Source of the DNA: a virus
DNA length: 37,641 nt
IMG/VR virus record: IMGVR_UViG_3300044951_000407
Span: 1 to 37,641 of that record
Direction: 5' to 3' (one strand)
The position numbers and the translations under genes were made by a program. The notes below the pieces were generated by a model, which was not told the DNA's origin, made no database searches, and saw nothing but the letters and a program-made list of their open reading frames with translations. Below, piece after piece: positions 37,564-37,641 of this stretch (position 1 is its first letter; the number at the start of each line of letters is the position of its first letter).

Positions 37564-37641
37564 TTACCTCTTAAATATGGCGAAGATAGCCCACGGTATG
37601 AGCCACAAACTACACAGCAGCATTAACGGTAAAGTTAGCAC
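37564..37641 (-). CDS. C-terminus of a small hydrophobic membrane protein (runs off the right edge)
   Basis: An open frame of 25 codons plus a TAA stop (37564-37566). The visible end reads VLTLPLMLLCSLWLIPWAIF followed by AIFKR, a long hydrophobic segment closing with a positively charged tail. It ends three bases before the holin-like ATG, where the left copy has the coiled-coil gene of 678-932. It may be a second holin or an anti-holin. The N-terminus is outside the window. Confidence 0.45.
   Translation of the reverse strand: MLTLPLMLLCSLWLIPWAIFAIFKR

Noticed and set aside
1-37641. tRNA or rRNA genes
   Set aside because: No cloverleaf with a GTTCRANNC arm or rRNA-like stretch was recognised by eye. 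A tRNA scan would be decisive.

Overview
The window reads as an almost complete genome of a tailed, short-tailed (podovirus-like) bacteriophage built on the P22 virion plan. The support is a P22-type portal, scaffold, coat protein, gp4-like head-tail adaptor and gp10-like tail hub in one collinear operon. A GH108 endolysin and 3TM-holin-like proteins point to a bacterial host, probably Gram-negative. I found no integrase, no tRNA, no rRNA, no CRISPR array and no host genes. The host cannot be named from the sequence. The style of the small proteins resembles freshwater or marine metagenomic phages (inference).

Layout. (1) Positions 1-22255, minus strand, read right to left: the late operon. 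The order is large terminase, three small proteins, a GroES-like co-chaperonin, portal, a DUF5856-like protein, fibre and glycine-rich proteins, scaffold, coat, connector proteins, tail fibre, a third glycine-rich protein, internal/ejection proteins and the start of the lysis block. (2) Positions 22256-22642: a divergent control region of 387 bp rich in short inverted and direct repeats. (3) Positions 22643-24421, plus strand: small genes, a Gp88-family protein, two tiny one-helix membrane peptides, a terminator and a TerS-like small terminase. (4) Positions 24422-24593: an array of AGCGGTAC repeats plus hairpins, lying between convergent genes. (5) Positions 24594-26740, minus strand: a primase-polymerase/helicase replication protein and a small HTH protein. 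(6) Positions 26860-35998, plus strand: a recombination and replication operon (Sak4-like RecA-fold protein, DUF669/SSB-like protein, Cas4/RecB-like Fe-S nuclease, HNH endonuclease, SF2 helicase, VRR-NUC nuclease), then a tightly overlapping train of small genes. (7) Positions 35973-37641, minus strand: endolysin, membrane protein, holin-like protein and the tail of another membrane protein.

The two window ends are homologous but not identical. Positions 1-678 align without gaps to 36883-37560. This fits a circular or circularly permuted genome of about 36.9 kb whose contig ends come from two related variants, or else a real duplication of the lysis cassette. By my count the repeat differs at 8 of the first 260 bases and at about 67 of the remaining 418. 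It breaks off completely upstream of the holin-like gene, so the two copies form a recombination mosaic.

How the parts fit. The PrimPol-helicase probably starts replication, and the adjacent repeat array is the best origin candidate. The Sak4/DUF669/Cas4-like/SF2/VRR-NUC set supplies recombination-dependent replication. No replicative DNA polymerase or RNA polymerase is recognisable, so host enzymes are probably used. The late operon builds a P22-like capsid, possibly helped by the phage's own GroES-like protein, and glycine-rich proteins are candidate receptor-binding adhesins. Several genes under 55 codons were found by reading the strands directly (10719, 23685, 23767, 28906, 33101 and 35846, plus the partial gene at the right edge).
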